Source: Symbiodinium natans
Lineage: Eukaryota; Sar; Dinophyceae; Suessiales; Symbiodiniaceae
NCBI GenBank assembly: GCA_905221605.1
Contig: CAJNDS010002076.1
Coordinates: 84,501-148,500, forward strand
Reading direction: 5' to 3'
DNA: 64,000 nucleotides
Shown: in pieces, positions 1 through 10,200 of the stretch
How the letters are laid out: each line of letters begins with the position of its first letter
Numbering within the stretch: position 1 is the first letter of the stretch
Program-made: the position numbers and the translations under genes
The notes under the pieces: model-generated
What the model saw: the letters and a program-made list of their open reading frames with translations, nothing else
Told to the model about the DNA's origin: nothing
The model's database searches: none

Positions 1-3000
1 GAGATTATAACCCCTAGGTACTTATGCTGGCGGACGATTGGGAAGTCAAGGTCCGGGCTGACGCGCATGTGCCACTTGTCAGCACGTTTGAAGCGGGCAT
101 TGCACAGGAATTTTTCGGCCTTGCGCCCATGCAAGGAGTATAAAATGACACTCTTTTGTGCGCTGACGTCCATGCCGAAGTGCCTCAATGTGGCGATCAA
201 GATCGTGAGCTGGCTCATTGTCTGCCTCAGCTCGGCCAGATCATTGATTTTCCATTGGGCAATGACATCATCGGCGAAAAGCGTGAGAATCTCAGCCGCA
301 TTGGGCCCCAGTGCTTTAAGCAATTGCTTATAGACAAAGGCCGTGGCGAGACACCATAATGAAGGTGCGAGATTACATCCTTGTCGAATGCCGCGGCTTG
401 TGCGGCAAGAGCCATGGTGCCCAAAGTGATTAATGCCAACTCGGAGATAAGCATGAACTGCATCGATGTGCTGTAGTATGTGCTGTGGGATACCCGCATC
501 AACGCAAGCAGCTTGAATGACCCATCTAGGAATGGTGTCAAAGGCTTTTGCAACATCCAGGGAGAAGGTGAGCCCTCCCGAGCATTCTGTGCGAGTAAGT
601 CCTTGCTGCCGACGTTGGACCATGCGCTCCTTTTTGGGTGCGAGCTGACGAACGGAATGCAAGTGTGAGAACACTCTGCCGAGTGCCTCAGGTGCAGATC
701 TGCCACTTACATACGCATATTGCGGGACACCTCGCAGATAGGAGTCAAGGAAGGGCTTGACCATGGAAGCCAGCATGCTTGCCTGTATTTTGTTGAGTGG
801 ATGTAAGAGGCTTATCGGACGCACATCTGAGGGTTGCTGAGCTAATTTAGCGGGTTTGGGCAACAGGCAAAGGGAAATGTCCGTGAGCTCAGGCTGCGGC
901 GGGTCAGGTAGTGCGGAGAGCGCATCATTGAGAATGCGGGTCGCCTCCTCCGCAATAGCGCTGGCTCCAAGGGCCCAGAGTATGCCCGGGGCTGCACCTG
1001 GAAGAACTGATTTGGGTCGTGGCAGGGCTCGCAGGGCATGCAAGCAGTGATCGGCAGTGTATATCACTGGACAAGCATCCAGGGCAGGTTCCGCTGAGGG
1101 TGCCTGATAAAGTTCTTCATAGTACGCGACAAGGGTGTCGCGTTCAGCAGCAGGGCGTTGCACCTGGCCTTGAGGAGTCCGAATTTGAATTCGTTTGCGC
1201 TGTTGCTTGGGGGCAAGCACTTTGAGCATTCTATACACCACTGTGTGATTGCCCGATGCAGCTGCTGTCTCAGCTTGTGACAAGCAGTCATTCAAGAAGT
1301 CGCGTTTGCGCTGTCTTGCCGCCTGTTTCAGCAGGCGCTCAGCTCGAATGGCCGGTGCAAGGAGTCTCCATTGGTGAAAGCAGTTGTGAAGTTGGGAGTC
1401 TGAGACCGGTGCCTGAAGCAACGCCGCACGTGCCTGCCAGAGGGAAAGGACCTGTTCATGGGGTCTGTCTTTGATGTCAGGTGGGGATAAGGCAGGTCGG
1501 GCACTGGTGTCATGCCAAGCCTGCTTAAGCGCAAGATCGAGCTGGGCCGCAGTGGGCTGAGGCGGAAGCCGGACTTTTAGGTTGCAGACAAAGTCGGCCT
1601 CCAGATTGGGATCCTGCTTGAGGGCGTCGGAAACTTGCCTGGGTTGGATGTTGTTCTGGAGTTCCAGGGCAGAAGACAGTCCCCATGGCTTCCAGTCTAG
1701 AGAGAAGCTGGCCTGTACGGGGATATGTTGAGCACCTTTGCGAGAGGCAGCAACCGGCCAGTTGAACGGCTTGGCCTTTTTGCTCTCCCTATCACTGTGG
1801 AACTGCCTGAGCATGATGAAGTCAATCTGTGTTGCGGCACCTGTGGACTCATTGACAAAGGTAGCAGCAGGAGCCCTGCCAAAGGTGTTGCAAGCTACGA
1901 GGCGATGGACTTCTAAGAACGCACACAGATCGGCAGTGTCGGATTGGGGACCGGATTTTGTGGGTCGACCCATGCCAGTGAGCCCTGTCATGTGTGGCAG
2001 CGAGGTGTTGAAGTCACCTATAAGACAGAGCGGGTTACGAATAGGGAAGCTGCGAACGGTGGCCTGGAGCCTCTGAAGAAATCGATGTCGGCGCTCAGTT
2101 GCGCCTCTCCACCAGTCCTGTTGATCATCATTCTTTTGATGATACCATGCGTGTTGGTACACATGGAGCACGTCTAATGGCTGATGGCCTTTGGGGAAGA
2201 AGATGCGTACATGCTGCAGCCTGCCGACAAGGACAGGGGTGTGCTTGATCATGTGTGGTTGAGCCAGTTTCTTGGAAATGCACATGAGTAGACCTGCCTC
2301 CTTAGGCTTATGGCTTCCATGGTGGATGTATGACCAGTGATCATCGTCCCATTCAAAGTCATCCCGCCAGTACGTCTCCTGGATACATACGATGTCATGC
2401 CCATGCGGAGTCTTTAACAGCCAGGTGAGGAATTCATTCCATACTGTGACCGTTAAGCCTCCCGCGTTCCAGGTCATAATGCTGCATCTGAGACCTGGTG
2501 GTGGGGGACGAGGAGTGGACCGATGTGGAGACGTGGTGTCAGGATGTGACTGTTCGCCTCGGCCAAGAAGGTCGTGGACGGAGCAAAGTCTGCCTCGGTA
2601 GCGTGTAATTCCAAAGTGTCTGGCACGAAGGACTGCTCTCTTAAAAGATCGTTTTCTGCAGCCAGTTAGTGTAGGGACATAGTGGCCTGGGTTCGCCGGC
2701 GTATGGCGAGAAGGAAGTGAGGTACTGGCTCCAGGATCAGTGGCCTCTGATCCAACCCTCGGCTCACCCGAACTGAATGATGCAGCACGGCTTGCCTGCA
2801 CTTGCCAAAGAAAGAGTAGTGACAGGAGCAGCCTGGATCGTGTTCTCGTTCGGGACGCGGGTTTGGGACCGCGATCAGCCTTTGTTGGCGCATATGATAT
2901 GGGGATACAGTGTGTCAAGGAACGAAGGAGAGAGGAAAGAAGGAAGGGAAGAAGGGCGGTAAGTGCATTCGACACCCAGTCATGCAAGCACCAGAGACAA

Positions 3001-6000
3001 GTTGCATTGCGTTTTCTCTTGCTCCGGGTGCACGCGCGTAGGTATCTGAATTTCCATCTACGTAGCAGGTGCCAGGCTTTGCTAGCAATGATCCTGAGTT
3101 TAGGAGACATCCTACCCCTGGGTTCAGGGGTGCCATGAAAAAGCGCAGGCGTCGTGGGAGCGAACCAGGCATGAGGTAACAAGTGGCACGAAGGGCCATC
3201 ATGGTGTAACCCTTGCTGCATCCTCCGCGGCTTCTTCAAGGATGGCGGGAGTGTTGGGGGAGCCTGGGGCTGCAATGCCCGCATGTGGAGGTCGTCCTTC
3301 CAGGATGCCAGGAGCACGGGCTGATGGTCTGATCCAGGCGTGTATGCCGTTGGTCGGTCGGGCTCCGTATCCGGGTGGGAGTGTGACCGATGGTGTCCCC
3401 TCTGGCGAGTAGGTGAGGGGTAAGGTAATGGCAGCTGGGCGCGGTGCGGGGGGTCCCGCCGGGCTAAGGTGGCCATCAGAGTGCCCTCCTGCTGTGCAGC
3501 CTCCAACGGGTGCTGCTGGGGGATGGGTGGCGGTAATCGGCCGGAGCTCACCATAAGGTGGTGGTCGCAGAGTGGGTCCCATGCTCTCAGTGGGTGGTGG
3601 GGGTCCAGCAGGCAAGTGCCCCACTGTGGGTGGAGGTGGTCCTCCAGGTGCTTCCATGGGTGGACTTGGTCTGGGTGGAGGCGGGCTTTTGGAGCGTGTT
3701 GCTCTGGCTCTGAGCCCAGCTCGAAGAATGCTTGCCGTTCTGGAGGCAGGAGTTTCACCTGTACTGGCTGCGGAGGCCTCACCTGGAATCGATGGTCTGA
3801 TCCTAGGGCCCGGTGAAAGTCGGGCACCCCCAATTGCTCCAGCAGGAGTACTGTGAGCATCATCCGTGTCCGTGGCCGTCCTGGAGGAGGAAGACGGGGA
3901 ATTCGGTGCAGCCTTGGGTCCGGTTGCGACAGTTGAGCCACAGGCTGAGGGGGCCTCGGGCAGGTCAAGGGCATTCCTATCAGAGTCATTGCTGTCGCTG
4001 AGCGTGTGCTCGTCCATCGCCCCATTTCTGTCTTCATTCGAAGGCGCAAACCGTCCCCTTCGCAGGATTGAGGGGCCCGGTTTCGAGCTTTTTCCGGTGG
4101 CTGGCCTCTTGAGTGTTTTCTTGGGCGCCATAGCGAGGTCAGGACCCTAACAGAACCGAGGGAAGCCCTTCTACGAGCTGGCCGAAACTCAGCATGACAG
4201 TACATGGGACAGGCATTTTGCAGGGGATGTGCGGTGCTCGCTGGGCGCATGTCCAACAGAAAGAGTGTGCTCAGAGAATGAGCTCCGCACCAGTTGTCGT
4301 AGGCCAGGGTCAAATCTCCATGCACAGTCTCCTGGGCAGATTCAGACAAGGTGATTGTTTCCGTAAGTTCCACGGAGGATCTAGTGTCGATCACAGTCCG
4401 CCTGGATGTAGTCTTTGACAGACCTGGGCCAAAGTGATCAACGGGGAAAACCACAGGAGTGGCTCGCTGACAGTTCGCAGCACTTGCACATGTTAGTGCG
4501 CAAGAGTGAGCTCGGAGCAAACGAGGTGATGTAGAACGTATGCCCCATTCAGACACAAGACCGCATGCTTGCAGTGTAGGATGGGCTGCAGGACATGTAT
4601 AGGGTCCAGGTGACGCAGCGGCTACGTTCGTGTACGCAGTGAAGCTCAGTGCATGCTTAGTCATCGTTACAGAAGCAGAAGAACAATGAGCCCTGTCTCC
4701 AATCCCTGCAGAACACTTTTGGCGGTGGCAGGCGTTCTGGCAGTGGCCTACCGGCTCGGCCTTTAGGTGAACCTCGATATCTAGGAGTTGCCGGGACCGT
4801 CCTGTTGGTGATGGTTCGCAGGACACGTACCTGGGGCGGACATCAGGCGAGCCAGGTATGCACTCGGGAAGATGCAGGTATCCGAGGTTGCTGCTGATAT
4901 GATCGGTGGTCGGTCGCCGTTGGAGCACGTCACTGATTGATGGGACGGTCCTGTCCCTTTCAGCTGGTGGCAGGGCAGACAGAGCATCATCAATCTGTGC
5001 ACCAAGAGGCAAGCAACAGCCAGGCATGCGCTCATACATGCGAGCAGTAGTGCCCGGTCGCATCATCACAGCAGCATGCTGTGTGCTCGTGTGTGTGTCC
5101 TGGAGCCTGGGCCTGACATGACGCTCCTCAGCATATCCCGTTGCAGTCACAGATGGAGAGGAGGCATTGCCCTCACAGGGCAGGTATGTGCTAGTGGAGA
5201 GCGAGGCAGCATCTGGGCACGGCACTGATGCTGAGGAGCCACTCGTCAAATGTGCAATCCTATGCCAAGCGTGAAGGATGAGCTGTGCCACCAACATGGC
5301 CGGTTCACCTCTGGATGTTCGGACCTCTGGGCAGTGCATGGTTATCCTGTGTGCCTCCACCGCAACGTCAAGGCGCCTTTCAAGGTTGGCCTGATCTGAG
5401 TCGGTGTCCGAGCTGGAGGTCGAGTCCGAGGTGGAACCGAACAGTTTTTCCATGTCCTGGACAGGGGGCGTATGGATTGCGAGGAGGGGAGTACCTATGA
5501 CCTTGGGCCTCGGTGCAGCAGTAGTTGGAGGCGCCTCGGGTGCCCTGTATCTATGCCCGCACAGCCTGGAGCCTAATTTGCACATATAGGTGAAGCATGT
5601 GTGGAAACGGTCACTGCTGACATTGAACACATGTGTGCGTCGAAGGGCAGACTGCATGATGCCTCTGCGAGGAGGCTGTCGAAGCAACATGACCCCGGAC
5701 GGGGCTGCTCTCTCTGTGCACAGGGATGCATTTTGCGTCCAGCGTCTCAGCAGCTGATGGCAGCAGTCTACCCTGACTTCAGACAGCACAGTCTGGGCAG
5801 GGCGTTCGTCCAAGGCCGGACTCAGCTGTCTGCACGTAGTTGATCCTGCAGTATGGGAGGTACATAGCATGGTGCCATGGATTGGTCTTGCACAACGTAC
5901 AAGTGCAGTTGGATCCAGGCGGTCCAGTCTGATGACAAGGGTGCCAGGTGATTCAGCGGCATCCTGTGGCTTCGGCTGGCGGGTGTGGCGCGGTGTATGC

Positions 6001-7007
6001 ACATGAGGGCACGGGATTGCAGCAACGGCCTGCCATGTAGGGATCATGTGCTTGTCATTGCACATCATTACTTCAGCCTGCGAGGTCAGTGAAAACCGAC
6101 ACATGCTAGCCAGTAAGTGCAGTGCGGGACAGAAGCAATCAACCCCAACCCAGCGACAACCCTGAACGAAACAAGGGTCCGAAAGATCGCACGACTGGCC
6201 TTCTCGTCTGTGCTTGGGTGGGGGCAACGGTCTCGGCATGTTCCGCTTCTGTATCGCGTCATCGATGGCCGAGCCCTCCGCCTGAACTGACACGCTGCGT
6301 GTGGTTGGTACCGCCTGGCAGGCTTGACTGTGAACATATACCCCGGAGCGCGGTGTAACGGCAGGAGGAGGACGATGTGGTGCTCCAGTGCTGCAGCTGG
6401 CATCAGGCTCTGAGGAATTGCTGGGGTCTTCTGTAGGCTCAGATCCAGCCTCAGACCCTGACCCAGTGATAGGCTGCGCTTGCAGTGTTGGCAGCTCTTC
6501 AAGCTCGCTGTCCGGGCTGTCCAGCATCACATCAACCATAGTGTCGTCAGGAGCCCAAGCCTCGCCCGTCTCGCCCTCCGTGTTCACCGTGTACCCGAGG
6601 AAGATCTCCGCAGGTGGGCCACTAATCATGGTGGCACCGTCCGCAGGAGAGGGGTCCGACAGACCCGCGTGGCCTGTGTCTTCCGGAGCAGCAGTGATCG
6701 TTGGCGGCCCATGGAGCAGCTCGTGTAGAAGATTCGTAGGGCCAGGTCGCACCTTCGGCTTGCGACCAAGAGTCGGTGTGGCAGGTGCAGCGGTCGCATT
6801 TGGCAAGGGCGGCACCCAGCTGGCAGGGCTGGCACCAGTCACTTCAGATGATGCTGCAGATGCATCAACCGGAGCTGCCATCGGGGCAGTCAGGCTTGGC
6901 ATGTCGGCCTCCGCCAAAAGTTCAGCGTAGAGCTCGTCAACCTCCGGGCCCGCCAGCACATGCAGGAAAATCCAGAAAGAAAGCAGGAATCGCAGAGGAA
7001 ATGCCAT
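1..7007 (-). CDS. LINE polyprotein: N-terminal region, APE-type endonuclease, reverse transcriptase (partial)
   Basis: Read in the frame that starts at the ATG at 7007, the minus strand is open without a stop to the window edge (at least 2,335 codons); I checked this codon by codon over most of its length. The first 20 residues (MAFPLRF...FLHVLAG) are hydrophobic, like a signal peptide. The region to about 3200 is low complexity and unassigned. At about 2485-1780 lies an APE-type endonuclease: start TWNAGG, then IQETYW, GDFN and QIDFIM. Reverse transcriptase follows (about 850-1), with SLDVAKAFD, RQGCNLAP, the catalytic FADD box (about 270-260) and KYLGVII at the edge. It would nick target DNA and copy its own mRNA by target-primed reverse transcription. 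ATGs at 3221 and elsewhere in the frame could be the real start of the EN-RT protein. Confidence 0.7.
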   Translation of the reverse strand, partial: MAFPLRFLLSFWIFLHVLAGPEVDELYAELLAEADMPSLTAPMAAPVDASAASSEVTGASPASWVPPLPNATAAPATPTLGRKPKVRPGPTNLLHELLHGPPTITAAPEDTGHAGLSDPSPADGATMISGPPAEIFLGYTVNTEGETGEAWAPDDTMVDVMLDSPDSELEELPTLQAQPITGSGSEAGSEPTEDPSNSSEPDASCSTGAPHRPPPAVTPRSGVYVHSQACQAVPTTRSVSVQAEGSAIDDAIQKRNMPRPLPPPKHRREGQSCDLSDPCFVQGCRWVGVDCFCPALHLLASMCRFSLTSQAEVMMCNDKHMIPTWQAVAAIPCPHVHTPRHTRQPKPQDAAESPGTLVIRLDRLDPTALVRCARPIHGTMLCTSHTAGSTTCRQLSPALDERPAQTVLSEVRVDCCHQLLRRWTQNASLCTERAAPSGVMLLRQPPRRGIMQSALRRTHVFNVSSDRFHTCFTYMCKLGSRLCGHRYRAPEAPPTTAAPRPKVIGTPLLAIHTPPVQDMEKLFGSTSDSTSSSDTDSDQANLERRLDVAVEAHRITMHCPEVRTSRGEPAMLVAQLILHAWHRIAHLTSGSSASVPCPDAASLSTSTYLPCEGNASSPSVTATGYAEERHVRPRLQDTHTSTQHAAVMMRPGTTARMYERMPGCCLPLGAQIDDALSALPPAERDRTVPSISDVLQRRPTTDHISSNLGYLHLPECIPGSPDVRPRYVSCEPSPTGRSRQLLDIEVHLKAEPVGHCQNACHRQKCSAGIGDRAHCSSASVTMTKHALSFTAYTNVAAASPGPYTCPAAHPTLQACGLVSEWGIRSTSPRLLRAHSCALTCASAANCQRATPVVFPVDHFGPGLSKTTSRRTVIDTRSSVELTETITLSESAQETVHGDLTLAYDNWCGAHSLSTLFLLDMRPASTAHPLQNACPMYCHAEFRPARRRASLGSVRVLTSLWRPRKHSRGQPPEKARNRAPQSCEGDGLRLRMKTEMGRWTSTRSATAMTLIGMPLTCPRPPQPVAQLSQPDPRLHRIPRLPPPGRPRTRMMLTVLLLEQLGVPDFHRALGSDHRFQVRPPQPVQVKLLPPERQAFFELGSEPEQHAPKARLHPDQVHPWKHLEDHLHPQWGTCLLDPHHPLRAWDPLCDHHLMVSSGRLPPPIPQQHPLEAAQQEGTLMATLARRDPPHRAQLPLPYPSPTRQRGHHRSHSHPDTEPDRPTAYTPGSDHQPVLLASWKDDLHMRALQPQAPPTLPPSLKKPRRMQQGLHHDGPSCHLLPHAWFAPTTPALFHGTPEPRGRMSPKLRIIASKAWHLLRRWKFRYLRACTRSKRKRNATCLWCLHDWVSNALTALLPFLLSSLLRSLTHCIPISYAPTKADRGPKPASRTRTRSRLLLSLLFLWQVQASRAASFSSGEPRVGSEATDPGASTSLPSRHTPANPGHYVPTLTGCRKRSFKRAVLRARHFGITRYRGRLCSVHDLLGRGEQSHPDTTSPHRSTPRPPPPGLRCSIMTWNAGGLTVTVWNEFLTWLLKTPHGHDIVCIQETYWRDDFEWDDDHWSYIHHGSHKPKEAGLLMCISKKLAQPHMIKHTPVLVGRLQHVRIFFPKGHQPLDVLHVYQHAWYHQKNDDQQDWWRGATERRHRFLQRLQATVRSFPIRNPLCLIGDFNTSLPHMTGLTGMGRPTKSGPQSDTADLCAFLEVHRLVACNTFGRAPAATFVNESTGAATQIDFIMLRQFHSDRESKKAKPFNWPVAASRKGAQHIPVQASFSLDWKPWGLSSALELQNNIQPRQVSDALKQDPNLEADFVCNLKVRLPPQPTAAQLDLALKQAWHDTSARPALSPPDIKDRPHEQVLSLWQARAALLQAPVSDSQLHNCFHQWRLLAPAIRAERLLKQAARQRKRDFLNDCLSQAETAAASGNHTVVYRMLKVLAPKQQRKRIQIRTPQGQVQRPAAERDTLVAYYEELYQAPSAEPALDACPVIYTADHCLHALRALPRPKSVLPGAAPGILWALGASAIAEEATRILNDALSALPDPPQPELTDISLCLLPKPAKLAQQPSDVRPISLLHPLNKIQASMLASMVKPFLDSYLRGVPQYAYVSGRSAPEALGRVFSHLHSVRQLAPKKERMVQRRQQGLTRTECSGGLTFSLDVAKAFDTIPRWVIQAACVDAGIPQHILQHIDAVHAYLRVGINHFGHHGSCRTSRGIRQGCNLAPSLWCLATAFVYKQLLKALGPNAAEILTLFADDVIAQWKINDLAELRQTMSQLTILIATLRHFGMDVSAQKSVILYSLHGRKAEKFLCNARFKRADKWHMRVSPDLDFPIVRQHKYLGVII
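3199..4131 (-). CDS. Proline/serine-rich LINE ORF1-like protein (310 aa), overlapping frame
   Basis: An ATG-started 310-codon frame (MAPKKTLKRP...) with a stop a few codons upstream of its ATG; it overlaps the long EN-RT frame over its whole length. The basic N-terminus, an acidic Ser/Asp patch (SDSNDSD) and long proline runs resemble the disordered ORF1 proteins that bind LINE RNA, but I see no RRM, zinc knuckle or coiled coil. Its composition looks more protein-like here than that of the long frame, so this may be the true ORF1, with EN-RT starting at the ATG at 3221, which overlaps its last codons. Function not established. Confidence 0.5.
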   Translation of the reverse strand: MAPKKTLKRPATGKSSKPGPSILRRGRFAPSNEDRNGAMDEHTLSDSNDSDRNALDLPEAPSACGSTVATGPKAAPNSPSSSSRTATDTDDAHSTPAGAIGGARLSPGPRIRPSIPGEASAASTGETPASRTASILRAGLRARATRSKSPPPPRPSPPMEAPGGPPPPTVGHLPAGPPPPTESMGPTLRPPPYGELRPITATHPPAAPVGGCTAGGHSDGHLSPAGPPAPRPAAITLPLTYSPEGTPSVTLPPGYGARPTNGIHAWIRPSARAPGILEGRPPHAGIAAPGSPNTPAILEEAAEDAARVTP

Positions 7008-7224
7008 GGCGATGCAGCAAGAACTGCAAGCTAGCAAGCTACCCCGCCCACGGCCGGCCTGCCCGAAATCAAACCAGAAGAGAGGGAGGACCAGGACCCA
7101 CACCCGGAACCCACCCCAAACACCACCGAAAGGAAGAAAAGAAAGGGGGAGAAAGAGGGAGCGAAGAGAGGAAAAGAGGGAGAAGAAAGCACGAAAAGAC
7201 ACGAAAAACCCCACTACCAAGTTG

Positions 7225-10200
7225 CTACGGCTGCGAGCCTTCTTGGATAAAGCACAACCTCAAGTCTATATGCCGCATGCGCCTGAGTAGCCCCTCCATG
7301 CTGGCAATTTGCCTAGCAGAGGCAGAGTCAGTGTACACGCGGTGGGGTTTCTGGAGGGTGCCCCAGATATGCGCCGTCAATTGCGCAAGTCCTGCCACCT
7401 CTTTCGCTGCCTCGGCGATGGCAAACAACTCTGCCTCTGCTGAGCTGAGTGCCACGACGCTCTGCAGGCGGCTGTACCCCTTTATGCAGTACCACAGACC
7501 GTCCACTGCGATGTAGATCACTCCGCCACTGGTGCTCTTCCGGGCTACGCTCATTTCGCTGCCCCAATTGCTGTCGCAATAGGCTACCAGGCTGGCATTC
7601 TCCCCCTCATTGGTCTTGCCATCTCCGAGCGGGAAGATTTGATCTAACAGCGGAAACGCTGCTAACCATCGCAGGAACTTGCGAAGTGCATCTTCATGCA
7701 CTTGCCGTGGCATGCTTTGTCCGCGTGACAACATGGAGTGAAAATACGTTATATCTGAGCGAGTTTGACAGAGCCATCCTATCTTCCCTAGGCAACTTCG
7801 GAATCGTGAGGCGGCCTCACTCGACAGCTCCTTCGAAGGCTCTTCAACACTCTCCTCATCGTACATACTCCTGATGTCGGGTGTCGTCAAGGATGCTTTC
7901 GCGGTGGATATGTCCCATCCGAAAGATGTAAAGACCGACTTCACATACTCAGGCTTCACCCCAAGCATGATTTGTCGTCCATCCCAACGGATTAAACGGC
8001 CGAGGAATTCCATCTGCCCATCTTCGATCAGCCTCCCTGTCACTTTGACTTTCAAGACTGAACTCAGGGCTTCGTGGACGTACTCGAACCCTTTCTCGGT
8101 AGAAGACACAATGAGCAAATCATCCACGTACGCTAACATGATGATATACTCCCATCCGGATTCAAGGTTGACCCATCCGCTGAAAAGCGTCGGTTCAAGC
8201 GGACTCGCTTGTAAGCCTAGTGCAGATACGATCCTGTTCAGGTGTCGCTGCCAGCTAAGGCTGGCGGAACGCAAACCGTAGAGCGCTTTCTCTAGTATCA
8301 AGTACGCGGTTTCGCCGCTCTCGAGCGCGAATGTACTTGGCAACTCGATAATGGTGGGTTCCACTACCTGCGCAAAGAGAAACGCGGTGGAGATGTCGAG
8401 GCCGTAAGCCCGCATCTTTCCCTTCGCCGCCCGTGCAAGGACGATCTTGAGGGCTTCCACCGACGCAGTATTAGAACTCAACCCCAAATCGAGTGCGGAT
8501 GGTCGGCCATGAGCAAAATCCTTAGCGACTATCCTTGCTCGGACTAGTCCTGGGGCCTTCTGAGTGAGGACCCATCGGGACTTGACCGTCCGACAGTTTG
8601 GGTTGGCTTTGCGGTACTCATCTATCTCGCTCTTTGATCTTGCATAACCAACTTTCAGACTATCGAGCGCATTCACCTCTTTCTTGATTCCTTGCCATGT
8701 CTCTTCAGGATCCAGCTGAAAACCTTCCAGGTCATCGTAGCTGGCTCTAGGTCGATTCACCCAGAGAGTCCTGTCTTGGATTCTCATGTACGTCCCTGCG
8801 GACTCATCTTCCTTTTTCTCTTTAACTGAAGAGCATACACAAGGGTGGTCTTGGAGATTCAGCAACTCAACTGCTTCACGCTCGACCGACTGTTGTTGCT
8901 TGTGGTGCTGTTGTTGTGTTGCCGTGTTCAAGCAAACATATGGGAACTTCTCCACGCTCGACCGACCAACCAGTAGGTGACATGCTGCTTCGACGTCGTA
9001 GTGGTCACAACAAGAGAGTGGTTGTGGTGTGTAGTGGGCGTTCTCGAGCAATTCCTCCAGGTATCGGACTGGGACCCCCTCATGGAATGTCTGGGGATGC
9101 TCTGGAGCGTCTCCCATCTCTGGAGCTTCTCCCATATCGTCATCCTCAGCCTCGGACGGCTGGTACTCGGACACATTCCAGTCAGCGTCCGGCACTGACA
9201 TCTCCGGGATCTCTAGGTCTCCGACTCCTGCTTGCTCAGGATCAAACGCTCGGACCTCCTCTCCTCCAAAGCGTGTTCGCTTGTTCGGCTTCATTTGCTC
9301 GTCATCATCGTATGGGTCTTCTCCAATTAGCTCCTCAGGTCTTCGGTCGACCTTCGGTCCTTCATCTAATGCCTCCAGAGCATCATCGATGGAATCACGC
9401 AACCATTTTTGGTATCTCTTCACACACTTTTGGGAATGCCTGCTCGAGCTGACGCCTTCCTGGCATCCGGGGCACTTGGGTGTAACACCATGTTGTCTCA
9501 CCCAGTCTATGGGAGGACCTCCACCTGGAACATATGGGAGAAACAGCTCTTTGGTCTTCGGTGCTTCAGGCGGGGGCACGAAGCCATCTAGGGCCTTTGC
9601 ACCGGGCAGAAGATTTGCGTCGAAACGCAACGGGTAGAGCAATTTGAGTCCGGGCGCGATCACCCGTTTCGTCTCCCCACTATCCAAGCGGATTTCCATG
9701 GCATGACCTGTGCTCCCAAGCACGGGTCCCAAGTAGATCCCTCGAGCATACTTGGCATCCGCGTCAGGTCTTCTAGCCCGCGTTATCTTAGCGTATGCTA
9801 CCGCACCGAACGGATACGTGACTTGCGGTCGCACTCGATCTCCGCGGATCTTCTGCATGGGTGTCATGGTCGACCCTACAGAAACTGAAAACCTGTTGTG
9901 CGTGTGTGCTGCGTATTGAAACAAAAGGTCGAAAACATCCGCACACTCACCATCCAAAACAACGCCATGTTCACGCAACTCAAGCTCATGTGTTGCTACG
10001 ATTCCTTTCAGGGTCCTAATGGCTCGTTCTGCTGCTGGTGCATGCCTTTCGGGTGCAAAGCTGTCCTCAGTACCCTCACAAAGATCAGCGAGCCTCGCTG
10101 CGATGTTCTTCGTGAGTCCCTCTGCATCAGACATGAAATGCGGTTGTTTCACACCAAAGTGCCTGACCCAGGGATGCAAATGCTCTGCTGTTGTTGCTGC

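Larger units (their letters stand above)
1..7245 (-). mobile_element. LINE-type (non-LTR) retrotransposon, 3' end off window
   Basis: Minus-strand element recognised from its endonuclease and reverse transcriptase. Its 3' end lies beyond base 1, so the RT C-terminus, any RNase H and the tail are not visible. I place the 5' end near 7245 by inference: the RNase H frame of copia element B loses its expected continuation there, and a pyrimidine-rich stretch (minus strand, about 7090-7200) starts. That fits a LINE inserted into B, removing or displacing B's 3' end. The exact junction was judged by eye. Confidence 0.75.

Noticed and set aside
6388-6930. 180-codon plus-strand Ser/Gly-rich ORF
   Set aside because: Antisense to the long LINE frame, which reads better here; composition is a mirror of that frame.
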